DNA of 64,000 nucleotides from Phytophthora hibernalis (GCA_012656075.1 JAAKBF010000390.1:372001-436000), one strand, 5' to 3'. Positions 34,193 through 45,805 are shown, counted from the first letter of the stretch. The notes: generated by a model not told the origin, from the letters alone. Numbers and translations: made by a program.

Positions 34193-35326
34193 ATATCCTC
34201 GTCGTAATCGACGGCCCGAAAATGATTGCCACCTGACTCCCAGTTCAATAGCAGGACCGGAGACAGTATACCGCTGCTGATCAAATCTTGAAATATTTGC
34301 ATTGCCCGCGTTGTGTCGAGAATGTCCACCGGGCCAGAGTCGAAATAATCGTCATCGTCCAGTTCGACTTTGTTGTACGCGTAGTCCTGCACGTTAGCCA
34401 TGTCCTCTTTCGTGACATCCAATACGAAAATTGTTTCCCGAGCATAAATCGCTAGCCCTTTCAAATGTGCTGGTCGAACCCAGAAGTGCGTGGGTACTGT
34501 GGTCTTGACCGACTTGGTCCGCTGCGCCGCATAGTGGTTTGCTAGTGCGCAGACCTTCTGCTCCACCTCTGCTCCCCCATTGAACGTATTCCGATCTCCA
34601 TCAATTCTGGACCCAGATGTTCAGGGTGTTGCTAATAACATTCCATTAAGGATGTCTTTCTTGATCATATTGGTACCTTCAATTACGTCGGCGGAAGGGC
34701 CAAATAATCCATCCTTGACATTGTGTAAAGCTGCGAAACTGGCCAACCACCCACAATGGCCGTTCGACGCTACATCCACCACAGTGGCCCCAAGGATGCC
34801 GAGCCAGGTAGCAAGCGGTGCCCCAGGATCCGCTCCAGGAATTGTCTTAGTGTATCTCCACTCTTCTGCTTCCGTTAGCGGTGCGTCCTCTCGTTTCTGT
34901 TGTTCACTATAGCTGTTCTCGGTCCCCATCTTACTGGTGTCATCCTGCCAGCCCTTCATCGCCATCTTCGCCTGGTCGATCGTGAACGTCCCATCCAGGT
35001 ACCCCATCACCCCTTCCGGTCTACCCCCAAGTGGAGCCACCAAATACTGGTGCATATACCGTTGTTGGCCTTCCGTGGCTCTTTGCTTGCGCGGCTGTCG
35101 CTCTTTTTAAGCAGTGAGACCGACCTCGCCGTTCCTGCTCGTGGCCCCTTACCTGGGTACCTGGCAATTTTGACACCTGGACTGTTGGGGCCTGCGCTGT
35201 CTGCCTCGTTGGTAGTCCATTCCTCAGGCGCGTGTCGCTTCGTTGACAGGGAAGTCGCCTTGTGAGCTGAGCCGGCCGCCACCAAGTTACGGGAGTGATC
35301 GCCCTCTTGGCTTGCGCCCTTGCCAC
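34193..35326 (-). pseudogene. OTU-like cysteine protease domain of LINE
   Basis: Minus strand, two adjoining frames. The nucleophile motif is VDVASNGHCGWLASFAALHN near 34720-34785, comparable to the DGNCLF-type OTU site with Cys after NGH. The histidine motif is WESGGNHFRAVDYDED near 34190-34235. OTU proteases cleave ubiquitin or ubiquitin-like conjugates. In retroelements such a domain could process the polyprotein or counter host ubiquitin-based control, but neither is shown here. A preceding basic linker runs back to about 35326. The two halves are separated by a frame change near 34600. Confidence 0.65.
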
Positions 35327-35395
35327 CCCGGAAAGTACCTCTTTAGAATCCGTCGTGTCATCGTCCGTCTCCTTGTTTGTTGGTCAGTTCCAGGA

Positions 35396-37593
35396 CTAGA
35401 AGTAAGTACTCGTTAAGACCCTCGGACACGCGGGTGTAGCCACCGCTCTTCTGGCTGGTGCAGCACTCGTCTCGAGCTCCTCTCCTCCAGTTGCTGCTGC
35501 GTCAATGCTCGTTGTCCCGATGCTTGCATATTCTCTGTCCGTCTCCTTAGCCGTGGTCGGTGTGTCTGTGTGCCTTACCTCGGCCACTAGTGCTCCGGAG
35601 TGCGGCGGCGTGCTCTCCTCCGTCTTTTCTTCCTCGGTATATTCGAAATCGATATCCATGTCTCCTTGGTTGTGCCCGCCTGGCCGTCGTCGCTCCCTGA
35701 ACAGTGTTGTTGCTGTTGTTCCAACGGTTGACGATGTACAACCCAACCATAAGTAGTTCAGGTCTACCGCTGGGAGCCTGGACACCGCGCTGCATTGGTG
35801 ATTTTCCTCTGTTCCTCGCTTTTCCCCTTTTTCCGCCATCCTGCGTTGCTGTCGCACTGCTCCGTAGAGAAGCTTTGTTTCGCAGCAGCGTTTCCCGCAG
35901 TTCTTCCAGCGTTGTAGGCAACTCTTGTTACCCTGAGAATGGGTAGGACTTTGTCTCCACCGAGGGCAGGTGGTGAGCGATTTTAATGCTGTAGCTGGCT
36001 TGGTGCGCTTCGAGTTCGTCCGCTTCCACCGTGCACGATTTGGTCGAGTGATCCGGGGCGCGACACGTCCGACACGGCCAGTTTGCATGTACTCTGTGGT
36101 GATGGATCACCACATTTACTTTGGCGATACTGAAATGAGTATACCTCTTGGGCATGCCGTTCCTCTGACCATAACCGTCCATTCTTTGTCGTTAATACCG
36201 ATGTTACCAACATTGGGGTGCTGCATAGATTACCAAGGACCTGCGATAGCACCCAAAGCTTGTCCCTTGACGTGATCGTGCCGTTTCGTACGGCGACTGT
36301 GAGATCGTAATAATCCAGTTGCACAAGTGCATTGGTAACCTTGGCTCGCTCCCGTTGCCCTTTGTAGTCCACCAGTGGGAGCAATCTGGACGCCAAAGGT
36401 AGCTGCCAGTTCATCCCCCTATTCTGCTGTCTGCTTACCCTTCAAGGTAACCGTGATCACCCTCGTTTCAGCGTTCAGTGTGATTCGGGAAATCGCGTTC
36501 TTGAAATCCTGCACTTCTTGCTTGTGCCGCGGCGCTGCCTCCGGTCCCGCCGATATGAAGCGTAACAGCACGTCCCGTGGGAGGTTGTTGCTGAATCGCT
36601 GCCCTGGCGCTAAATGCGCATATAGCGGGTATTCAATGGCGTAGAAGAAATCCGTAAATACCGCTATTTCAGCTGCGTCCATGGATTGAACTAGGAAAGG
36701 TGGAGGCCTCGGAATTTCGAGTTCATGATTCATTATCATGATGAGCGCCTTGTCCTCTTCCGTCGTCCGCTCCGGCAATTCCACCAAGCGTTCTGCGGGC
36801 CTCATGCACAATTCCCTCATGCGCTGTACATCCTGCCCTTCATCTTTCAGTCCTACCTTGGCTGCTAGATTCTGCCCCGCTCCTAGGTATGAGGCAGGCG
36901 CTTTGGTCTCTTGCAGTGGGTCCGCTATTTTCCTTGGAACCCCTTTCATGATGTAAAATAACAGTCGGGTCTCCACCTCACACTTTGCGCCAGGTGGTTT
37001 TGAACTACCCAGTCATGCATGAGCTTACACAGACTGCGCACATGTTTTGGATCTTCCAAGTTCCAGTAGCTGCGTAGATCTTGATATCTGTCCTGCTGCT
37101 CCTTGGTCGGTTCATCCTTCCACTCGTCACGTAGTTGCTGCGCCGTGTGTACGTCCGTCTTCTGCTTTAGTGCCCATATCTTGTACTTCTCGAATCGCCG
37201 TTCTCTCGGTAGGTCATCCAGACGGGTGACCGTGTGTATGACATATTCATCCGGTGCCCCTTGCACCAGATACTTCCGCAGCTGCAGGTAAGCCAGTCTG
37301 CCATCTCCCAGCGTCTCATCAGCTCCATCGGTTCCGTGTCGGCTCTTGTAGCGACTGAAAGGTGGCGGTCTATTGGTCTTTGAACGTCCCAAGAGCCGTG
37401 GGCTTGGCTGCGTTCCTCGTTGACGCCTCGCTGCCATGCCTCCAACCGTGGTCCATTCTTCTGCGTCCTCTGCCCGCGTTGACTGCTGCTGCAAAGATTC
37501 TCCCGCACGAGCTGATGTAGCCCTAGCAGCCACCGCCTGCTTTCCTTCTGCAGGCTGTCCTGCGCTCCGCTTGGTCATGGTCGTTGGTTTCAA
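35396..37593 (-). pseudogene. LINE ORF1 (gag-like, CCHC knuckle)
   Basis: Begins MTKRSAGQPAEGKQ near 37593-37550 and runs through three frames: 37593-36946, 36976-36419 and 36414-35983. A nucleocapsid-type knuckle CRTCRAPDHSTKSC lies near 36060-36095, followed by an acidic, low-complexity tail (MDIDFEYTEEEKTEESTPP) to about 35396. ORF1 proteins bind element RNA and act as chaperones. Order and strand fit the OTU and RT parts downstream. Two or more frame breaks make it inactive as read. Confidence 0.65.
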
Positions 37594-37733
37594 TGCGCCT
37601 GTTCCAAAGGTCTTGAAGATTGTATGTCCGGGAGTTTCAGGGCCTTCCAGGACCCCACCCGGTTAGTGGTTTCTTGCTCCGTCCGCTACGAGTCCGAAGA
37701 GTCGTGAGCCCTAGCCGGCAAATCTGGAAGTGA

Positions 37734-37749
37734 GTGTCCGTCAGCCCTA
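37734..37749. repeat. right target-site duplication of LINE
   Basis: GTGTCCGTCAGCCCTA, identical to 27008-27023. It borders the 5' end of the minus-strand LINE. Confidence 0.85.
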
Positions 37750-38412
37750 GTAGACCTTAAGCGGACTGATGGGTATCGAGGCGCCTCCAATGACGGAGTC
37801 AGTAAGCGGATAGCTGCTACCGTATTTGGTGCATTAATAGTCGGTGGCCTCAGAAAGCTGTTAGGCATTGGGTTGTTTAGTGTCTGGCGACGAGGCGAGA
37901 AATGACAACTCTAGAAAACTTGGCCAATCGCTTAGGGCCGGTTTACTTACGAATGAGAAATACATGTACATGTGCCGTTACAGACCGTACCGTAAGCTTA
38001 CAGTAAACATGTACATGTATGTACGACCAGCTGATCAACAGCGATCACGTGCGTATGATCTTGAACGGTATAAGTTACATGCACACATGTTGACTAATTA
38101 TGGTGTACGATTTTTATCGGAGAAAGTCGAACTTTTGAATTGATCTTGTGACAACAATATTACATTTTTCTTGAAAGTAAGATGATGATTGGCTTCGCGT
38201 TGGCGAGATCTGCTCAAATCCACTGTCTTTGTGCTCTTTTGAACTCTTCGGGAATTTTTTGTCGTCCGTGGCGTCACGAAAAGTACAGAAGCATGACTAT
38301 ATTCGAAGCACGACTAATTCGAGTGAACGGTGTAGAATGTTACAGAACGTGCGAAACACATGCATTCACATCATTTGACTTGACAAAGGTAAGGTGTTGC
38401 CCTTCCATACGT
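37750..38412. other. no recognisable gene
   Basis: Spacer with several ATGTACATGTA words near 37960-38025. No gene was recognised. Confidence 0.4.
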
Positions 38413-38421
38413 CGCGATAAG

Positions 38422-38493
38422 GGAAGAAGCTAAGGAGCACCGGTTCGGGAGCACCGGTGCAGAAAACACACACGCAAACAGCAGACGGTTAAC
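38422..38493 (+). repeat. MULE left terminal inverted repeat
   Basis: 72 bases ending CAGACGGTTAAC, inverted at 40736-40806 with only a few mismatches and one single-base length difference. Confidence 0.9.
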
Positions 38494-38785
38494 AGCGTGT
38501 CAACTATTATACTTCAACACCAGGATCACCGATAGCTATTCATAAGAAGCGGACTACATGTACTGCAAGGCATGCACAAGCACCAAGATTAATGAGCACC
38601 ATAAATATTGCGCAGCGTCGTCCTGTATACCGGTAAACTAAATAAATGAGGCCATGATGGACCAGAACACCACGTCGATCATATCGCTCGCTGCAAATAG
38701 ACCACGTTGGTTTACACGATCTCTCCTTAATATAAATCAAATATGTCTTTACAACAAGGCTGTTATTCCCATTTGAGCTTCGATC

Positions 38786-39920
38786 TTGGGGAAGCAATTC
38801 AGTCAGCAAGTCCTTTCAGTATTTCGGCTCCTCCTATTCTCGAATACCAGACACAGCAAGACGCATAGGATGCCATTCACGCATGGACCAAGTCTCACAG
38901 CTACAACGTATCCCGAAAAGGGAAAGAAAAAAGGTGGAAGGAGAAATTATTGTCAGACGCTTTCAGTGTGACCGTGCTGGCAAACAAAAACATACGAGAA
39001 AGCTCAAGGATGAAGATCGTGTCAGAATGATGCGTGGGTCGAAGCGTATTGGATGCCCCATGCGCATTAAAATCGTTGACTATTCCAACCCGACTGGAAT
39101 TTGGAAAGGCTGTGGAAATGTTCATGGCTAAGTACCGCGACACAGTCGATTCCGAGACCGAGGTCGATTTTAACCACAACAAGGCTGTACTAAATCAAAT
39201 GAGAAGCGCTATGGGGAAGTACTTGACGAAGGATTGGTGGCCGCACAAGTCTAAGATGGTGAAGAACTGGACTGACCAATACAGCCACTTCGGCTGCCAT
39301 GACACCTCCACCGTCGAAGGAACACACGCTACAATGAAACGATGGCTATACCACTCAAAGGGGACTTACTGAATGTCTTTGAACGACAACTGCCGTGATG
39401 GCTGGGCAAGGCTTCTCGCATCCGGTTCCAGGCTTCGAATGAAGCTACATTTGTACCCACCTCCTTTCGTCAAAAGGAGCAATACGAGGATGTGATACGT
39501 ATAATAAGTGTATATGCTCTACAGCAGACGGATGTACTTTGGCAACAAGCGCTCAAGATTGTTGTACACGGATTGGAACACAGCGTATGCAATGGCGTTT
39601 TCAGACGCACTCAGGGTAGGCCATGCATCCACGAACTGATAACCCTTGTCGAATCGGACGGTCACCTCAAGTTGGAGCCCCACCATTTCGTAAGCACTGG
39701 TGGCTTCCCTTCCTCAGACTTCCAACACAGAAGAGTCTTCACAGACCGAGATCCCGACACGGCTTCTTGCGCCGAGGACACTAACGGGAGGCGGAAGGAG
39801 GCGGACAAGGGCTGCACAGGCTCAACCACACAGGACAGGCTACGGGGAATACAGTACGAGGCGGGAGCTTTCTCAATTTGAGATCGTCGAGCAGAATGCA
39901 GCGACCGAAGCTGCCAGTGC
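38786..39920 (+). pseudogene. MULE transposase with deleted core
   Basis: The N-terminal DNA-binding part reads SHSYNVSRKGKKK, then RRFQCDRAGKQKH and GSKRIGCPMRIKI near 38890-39075, a FAR1/FLYWCH-like zinc region. The frame then jumps into WTDQYSHFGCHDTSTVEGTH near 39270-39330, a conserved C-terminal block of oomycete MULE transposases, and later CNGVFRRTQGRPCIHEL near 39590-39640, which resembles the SWIM zinc finger. The DDE catalytic core between the first two blocks is absent. The protein would have moved the element by cut and paste. This copy is dead. Confidence 0.7.
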
Positions 39921-40089
39921 CCTACAATTGACTTCACTGCAAGAGCTTCTCAACGGAGACGATGATTTTACGAAGAAGCGTTCCTGCCGGCACGGGCTTG
40001 GGGATTTGCTGACCTCCAACCGCTTGAAGAGGACTTGTTCTTTTTATTGATTTTGGATGTATGAGGAAATAAAAAGCTTTAAATTCTAC

Positions 40090-40490
40090 CACCTTGTCTA
40101 CTTGTACTTGTACCCGTACGCGGATACCTACATGCACTATTCATTCAATACACGTACATGTTCCCGTACGCGTACACACATGCGATCTAGACGTAAATGC
40201 TCGCGTATGCATACACACCTACATGCGATCGCGTACTAGACGTACCTTTTGCCGTACGCGTACACTTACACAAGATCACTTACACAAGATCGCGCACTAG
40301 ACGTACATGTTGGCGTACGCGTACACACCTACATGGAATCAAACACTAGCCGTACATGCGTACAACCGCATGTGATTGCGTATTAGACGTACATGTGCAT
40401 ATACCCGTACGCGTACTCGCGTATTAGTTGTACGCGTACACTAGCATGTGCACGTTCACGTACCCGTACTTTTACGCGCACTTCGTTTTA
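40090..40490 (+). repeat. subterminal imperfect tandem repeats in MULE
   Basis: Units of roughly 45-55 bases built from CTAGACGTACATG, CGTACGCGTACAC and ACATGCGATC. Each unit contains the palindrome GTACGCGTAC or close variants. Subterminal arrays of this type often bind transposase. Only one end has it. Confidence 0.7.
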
Positions 40491-40735
40491 TACTGTAGAT
40501 GTGATGCGTTGCTTGGAAGGCAAACACCGAAGTGAGTTGATTAATTTGCTTAACCTGCTCTACTAGTCCATCCTACTTGCTGCCTTGGCCTCGATCTCAG
40601 CCAGCCACATGCATTGACCAATGGTATTGAAGCCCAGAACGGTCCAGCCTTAACTGGTCCCCACGGTCCCAATGTAATAAGCGAACCGTGCATAAGCGGG
40701 GCACCGATGCTCAACATATACTGGTGATGAAGTAG

Positions 40736-40806
40736 GTTAACCGTCTGATGTTTGCGTGTGTGTTTTCTGCACCGGTGCTCCCGAACAGGTGCTCCTTAGC
40801 TTCTCC
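40736..40806 (-). repeat. MULE right terminal inverted repeat
   Basis: Inverse of the left repeat, from GTTAACCGTCTG to GCTTCTCC, followed by the target duplication. Confidence 0.9.
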
Positions 40807-40815
40807 CGCGATAAG

Positions 40816-42481
40816 ACATAAAAACTCAAATAGTTTTGTATGACCAGCCAGTGTAGGTTGGTGCTATAACCAAACCACTGTGAGAGTGGCTAGATGCGCC
40901 GTCTTAGATAGGGCAGTGGCGAGCAAATTTGGTGTCAAATCCCATTTTTATCATGAGGGGTTTCCGCACTCGGAGCCTTGTAGCGTTGCTCTGAGAGGGT
41001 GTAGCTGACCGAGACCTCCCCACAGCAAATTAGAGATCGTTGCGCATCCGTATGTATCATTCTTGTGCGCGTAGGGTGCTTGTAAGGTTCTGGAAGGCCA
41101 TTATTCTGGAGGCCAATTGAGGGACATCTGGACATCCCATTCTATGCTTGTCCCATCCCAAGACACATCCTTACAAAAAGTAAGTAAATTGAAAAGCGCG
41201 ATTAGTGAAAACAGTGCAATTTCTGTTATTAAATGTCTCACGACGGTTCAAGGAGACTTGTTATCCCATCGATTTGCGCGTGTTTCTACTACATGTATTT
41301 TCTGGTACTAATAGAAGGTAGTCTACACTGTTGAATACAAGACCAAGCAGTAGAAATTTAGGCGGAACGAAGGCCGGTCAAGCACGAGCAGGTGACCTAT
41401 TCAACACGCTAACCTTGTTCGCTCTCGACTCTTCTCCGGCAAGGGCTCAGGTCTCGGCACATATTAATGTACAGTTGTGGAACAGAGCCCCTATTCTCGG
41501 CTACGGGGTCGAGCTCGACCTCGAACATCGTCAGCACGTAACCGGTGTCTGCCACAGCATTTCCTCCAACAGCGTTTCAAGTGCAGAGAGCCCTGGCCAA
41601 CTTAATACCACCCGTGGACGCACTTCCTATTAAGTATAACAGGGTTATTAGATAGTAGAGGGGGCACCACAACTCTGGGTTTATAAGAAGGCATGGATGA
41701 CATTTCAGGAGTGGCTGCGCGAGGTTGACATGCATCAACAACGGTGCAATATTGCCCTCCACATTGTCCCTAGAAACCTGCAGCTCAAGCCGTAATTGTC
41801 ATTTAACTACCGCCCCACTTTATATTTCGTTTGTAACCGCCCGACGCTGGAATCATATCGGCGTTTAAGCGGCAGTTCGGCATCGGTGGCTCCAGCATGA
41901 GTTGAACGTGAGGAGGCGGGTGCGACAACCAATGGTAGTCATACCCGTTGATATATTAGATATTTGCAGTTCGTAAGAACTGTCGTTATTGTGAGTTCTA
42001 CTCAAAACTGGATTGTTGAATTTGTTAACGGCAAACCGGCGGCGAATCGTTCGCTTAGCTTTACTATCGGGGCCGATAGACAGGCCGTAGTCGAAGTCAT
42101 ACTTAACTGAATAATCAAAACAAGGTATTTGACTTGGATTTTGTATTGGGTTGATCTTTGTCGACCCAACACAATAGACCTTATTTGGCAAATTTAGCCG
42201 GAATTCACAATACTACCTGATCGGCGTGAGATACCGGTATCACTGATTTTTCAACTTGCAAATTGTAAGGGGGCCAAATATCTTGGCAATTGTATGCCTT
42301 CTCGGACGTTTTTTATACTTGCAATTTGTAAGGAGAAATAAAATAGCTTGGCATTTGTATGCCTGATTTGTCATGTACACCACACAGAATTACGACGGCC
42401 AGCACACCGTGGATCATCCGACGACACACACGCGTCATACGACGACACGCACGCGTCGGGAGCCTTTCAGGGCTTTCAGGG
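40816..42481. other. no recognisable gene
   Basis: A minus-strand frame at 41865-42191 (109 codons) and others here carry no motif I know. CTTGCAATTTGTAAGG-like words occur twice near 42257-42333. I call no gene. Confidence 0.35.
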
Positions 42482-42653
42482 TGGCTCCTAACCACGTGCG
42501 ATGATGCCATGCCATCCTTGTTTCGTCGCGATGGCAGTCTCGGCGATATTCCGATAGGAAAGAGTTATGACATGAAGTGCCGTACGGTAATTTAACCAGT
42601 AATATAACCAGCCAAACGAGGTATATTACCATCGTCAAAAGGCAGTTCTGACA

Positions 42654-44224
42654 ATGCCCGGCAGGGGCAACAAGCGCTCGACGAGCGCCGCCCACGCGAA
42701 AGGCAGCCAGCCTAGAAGGGCTAAGGTGGTACCGCTAGCTCCGTTGATACCTGGACAATCTCCCTCCGCTGCCGATACGCCACAAGGGCGGCACTCTTCT
42801 TCCATACGTTCGAGTTTGTCCAGTGTGATCTCGACAGTTGATGGGTCCAGCGGAGAGATGTCAAGTGCTCGTTCTGTAGAAGGAAAAAGTGATCATACTG
42901 GTGCAGAACTGCGTAGCGCTATCGATGTTGTGCTTGGAACCGAGTCTGATGATGAATCAAAATGCATCTGACGAAGAGGAGAGTTTCCTGAGAATTCCTG
43001 AAGTTGTAGCTGCACACATGTCCGCCCCAGCCTTCACGCACAGTGTATTCTCCGCTGCAGGACGCGATCCAATCTCAGTAGCTGCCCGCTCTCTGGCGCG
43101 ATTTGATGCACAAGTTCCAGCAGTTGCTAGGCAAGTTCGCCCCTCAATTGCTATGGAGGTTCCTGCCTCAATTGTTGCACAAGCTCCAGCCCCAATTGTT
43201 GTAGTCACAAATTGGACAGTTAAGGTGCCTGGTAAAGTTGCACCACCAACTTGTAACGAATACGAGTCCTGGACTGTGGTGCAGCTTCGAAAGGAGTGTA
43301 CGGAGAGGAACCTCGTATGCCGCGGAAAAATCCGCGCCCAGAGCTGATTAAGCAGTTAAAATCTTACGATGCTGCTCGCAAATCGGTCCAGTCTACTGTC
43401 GACGATGAGTGTATGAGTGATCCAATTCTACGCAAAACCAAGCACTGCTGCATTCGACTGCTTAACCAAATTTTCTCGGATCGCTTTGCGGCTCAACTTG
43501 CTTCCTCGGACGACACTGGTACACGCGATCAGATTGATTCGGGTGAGGTGAATCAAAATACGCAGTTTTGGGAGGAGGTTGGTGAAGAATTCCGCAACAA
43601 CACCACAGACTACAACGGTCTCTTCACGGTAAACAACCCGCGCTTTGACGGAATCGATCCGTCGGTCATTGTGCTGCATGAAACTTTGAAAATCTACGAT
43701 ATGTGGAAGAAGGTCAACGGCAAATACGTCAAGGCGTACGCGAGGTTTTACGTGTCTGGTCAAAACTCAAAATTAGTTCTTCGATTTCTGTGATGGGAAT
43801 CTAGACGTTGTGTATGTGAAAGCATGCCTGGCAGTCAAGCCGGAACTTGTGGAGTTCGTTCGTGGTGGGATGCGAGAAGAGGAGTCGACTCTCGATTTGA
43901 ATTCTTCCAAAACCAGAGCACCATCCAACAGTACTGCTAAATGGCAGACCAATCTAGTCAAGACTATCGCCCGCTTGGATGATGTCATCATCGGTGATCG
44001 AAATGCTGCAGTCCCCCAGCATCTAGCGCGACAACTTCAGGTCTCGCAGACGAAGACGTCTTGATTGATCGAATTGCAAAGCTGCACCATCTCATTGACC
44101 AAGTCAAAGAACACCAACGCAAAGTTGAGCTCTACGGACAACCGGATGCTGCGTTGGCAAACAGCCTCTCGCTGTATCTACAGCGCCTGCGGCAGTATGA
44201 TAACCGCCTCGCTGCTCTCGACTA
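42654..44224 (+). pseudogene. SAP-domain protein, element-borne
   Basis: The N-terminus MPGRGNKRSTSAAHAKGS is basic and followed by a Ser-rich region. A SAP-like helix pair occurs near 43280-43370: SWTVVQLRKECTERNLVCRG, then after a one-base slip in the A run at 43326-43330 KNPRPELIKQLKSYDAA, which is the Leu-Arg-Gly-Lys-Leu-Ile pattern of SAP DNA-binding motifs. Further on FWEEVGEEFRNNTTDYNGLF and DGNLDVVYVKACLAVKP continue in shifted frames, and a coiled tail (LIDQVKEHQRKVELYGQ) ends near 44224. I think it is the DNA-binding partner of the convergent transposase. An unrelated host gene is possible. Confidence 0.5.
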
Positions 44225-44342
44225 ATTCCTACTCGACAAATCACCAAGCCAAAAGCACAGCCAAGAAGCTTGAACTAGCATTAATCTACGACCAAGCCTC
44301 CATTTAATTTTTGAACTAGGAAACCGTTTACTGATGCAACTC

Positions 44343-45337
44343 TTAATCTTCTTCTTGCATTTCCGTAGATCGCCTGGCCCTGTTGCGCTGTGGTCGGAGA
44401 ATAGTATCCCGCTCGAGAACTCCAATGACAGCGTCTCGTATCCAGTCGGAAGAATTGTACGTGTCAGTACTAATTTCCAAGTCGGAAGATGCGTATAATT
44501 GACGATACCGAGACCCATCTTGCGCGGCGACTGTGGAATCGATGCGTATACCTTCTGCCGCCGGAACTGCAGATAATCCTTCAGTCAAACCTTCATCCGC
44601 ATCAACACGACAGCCCGGGTTTTCTTGTAGGCGCCAGTTAATACACCAGTTGTGTAAAATACAAGCCGCCAGTATCGTACGCGGAACTCTCTTGAATGCA
44701 ATCTGCAACGGCGCGTTAAATACACGCCATTTGCAAGTTAGCAATCCAAATGCCATCTCAATCCTAATTCTTAGTTGACTCAAATGAAAATTGAAGCTGT
44801 CCTGGAACGCTGTAGAGATCCGTGGTCTTGGAAACGGAGTCAGCCGTTTGTTGGTGCTCGTGTACGCATTGTCGCCCACTAGGTACAGCCCGTTGGGAAA
44901 GTTCTCTACCACCGCCGACAACTTCCACTTCAAAAAAGCTACTGCATCGCTAGTGCCCCCAGACTCGAGCAAGTTATTGCAGTAAAGCGACTCAGGTGAT
45001 CACAACACGCTTGTACACTGACGCCATTTCTCTGATAATGGCAGGAGAACAAAGATCGCACCCTCGTTTCCTCATTCTTCTTCGGAACCCGAATCGGACA
45101 TAGCCAACCATCAACCGCACCGACTCAGCCCTTCATCACTTTGTAGTTACTAAGTTTCATGAACTCCTTTGCAACATGCCGTTGAGCAGCCACAGTTGTC
45201 GGAAACTGTAGCCGCAAGTCTGTATACGCAACGATCGCTTCCAGGACTTCATGAATGCAGTCATAAATGCTGATACACTCACGCCGCTTTTTGAACGAAT
45301 GTCGTGATATGATCCGCCACTGAGCTAGCGCAAGCAC
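44343..45337 (-). pseudogene. PIF/Harbinger transposase (DDE_Tnp_4)
   Basis: Minus strand. From the 5' side: RLQFPTTVAAQRHVAKEF near 45160-45220, the first Asp in VGAVDGWLCPIRVPKKNEE near 45060-45120, then LYLVGDNAYTSTNKRLTPF with the second Asp near 44850-44900, then FHLSQLRIRIEMAFGLLTCK with the Glu and ILAACILHNWCIN near 44640-44690. This order matches Harbinger transposases. An in-frame TGA precedes VGAVDG and the frame shifts near 44985, so the gene is broken. The 5' start is not resolved; the frame on the other side to 45749 is unclear. Confidence 0.75.
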
Positions 45338-45805
45338 ATGTGGAGCTTGTTTATGTGGGTAATAGTCTCTGCACCGGTTCGGTTTCGCGACTGTGTAACG
45401 TCAACTGTGAGATACGGCTCGAGCTTGGAAGGAAGAGCCATGAAGGACCGATACGACATCTTGTAGTACTTATGGAATTCGCCTTCTTCCTGCAGCAGTT
45501 GAGCGTGGCTTTCCCAGTTGAGACGCTGGCGCTGAAGGCAGGCACGACGTACGTCAGCAGGAGCGGCCGTAGGACCAGCACGAACAGGAGTAAGCCGAGA
45601 ATTGCTGCTGCTTTTGGTTCAATCATCGGAAAGAGATGCCGGTTTGGTAGAAAATTACGACATGTCAACGTGGCAAAATCACTGTTGGTGGCATTGCGAT
45701 TGTGCCTCTCATAGCATTTCATCCCTAGCCCTAGATTAAGTTTATCCAATCAGATCAATTTAAATGGTGCCATGGCATGGCATGACATGACATGGTTAGG
45801 AGCCA

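Larger units (their letters stand above)
27024..37733 (-). mobile_element. LINE retrotransposon with OTU domain, nested LTR element
   Basis: Bounded by a perfect 16-base direct repeat. The left end is ATAATAATAA, the complement of a (TTA)n 3' tail, as expected for a minus-strand LINE that duplicates its target on insertion. From the 5' end it holds an ORF1 with a CCHC knuckle, an ORF2 with an OTU-like cysteine protease, then the C-terminal part of a reverse transcriptase, a zf-RVT domain and an RNase H. No AP endonuclease and no reverse-transcriptase palm (YADD) are present, so the middle of ORF2 has been deleted. The LTR element at 27065-31618 sits inside the 3' region. Without it the LINE is about 6.15 kb. 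Confidence 0.85.
38422..40806 (+). mobile_element. Mutator-like element (MULE) with 9-bp TSD
   Basis: Both flanks carry CGCGATAAG (38413-38421 and 40807-40815), a 9-base target duplication typical of Mutator elements. The ends are inverted copies of about 71 bases starting GGA(A)GAAGCTAAGGAGCACC. The interior carries a transposase relic of matching family and a tandem array near the right end. At about 2.4 kb it is shorter than an autonomous MULE because the catalytic core is deleted. Confidence 0.88.
42482..45805. mobile_element. PIF/Harbinger-like element, two convergent ORFs
   Basis: The left end TGGCTCCTAACCA followed by ...ATGCCATGCCAT (42482-42515) is inverted at the right end (45772-45805), with about 28 of 34 bases matching. 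Inside lie a Harbinger transposase on the minus strand and a SAP-domain ORF on the plus strand. Harbinger elements normally encode a transposase and a separate DNA-binding protein, so the two-gene layout fits. I could not see a clear 3-base TWA duplication, so the ends are provisional. Confidence 0.6.

Noticed and set aside
41865..42191. 109-codon minus-strand ORF
   Set aside because: No recognisable domain and no neighbouring coding signal; likely chance.
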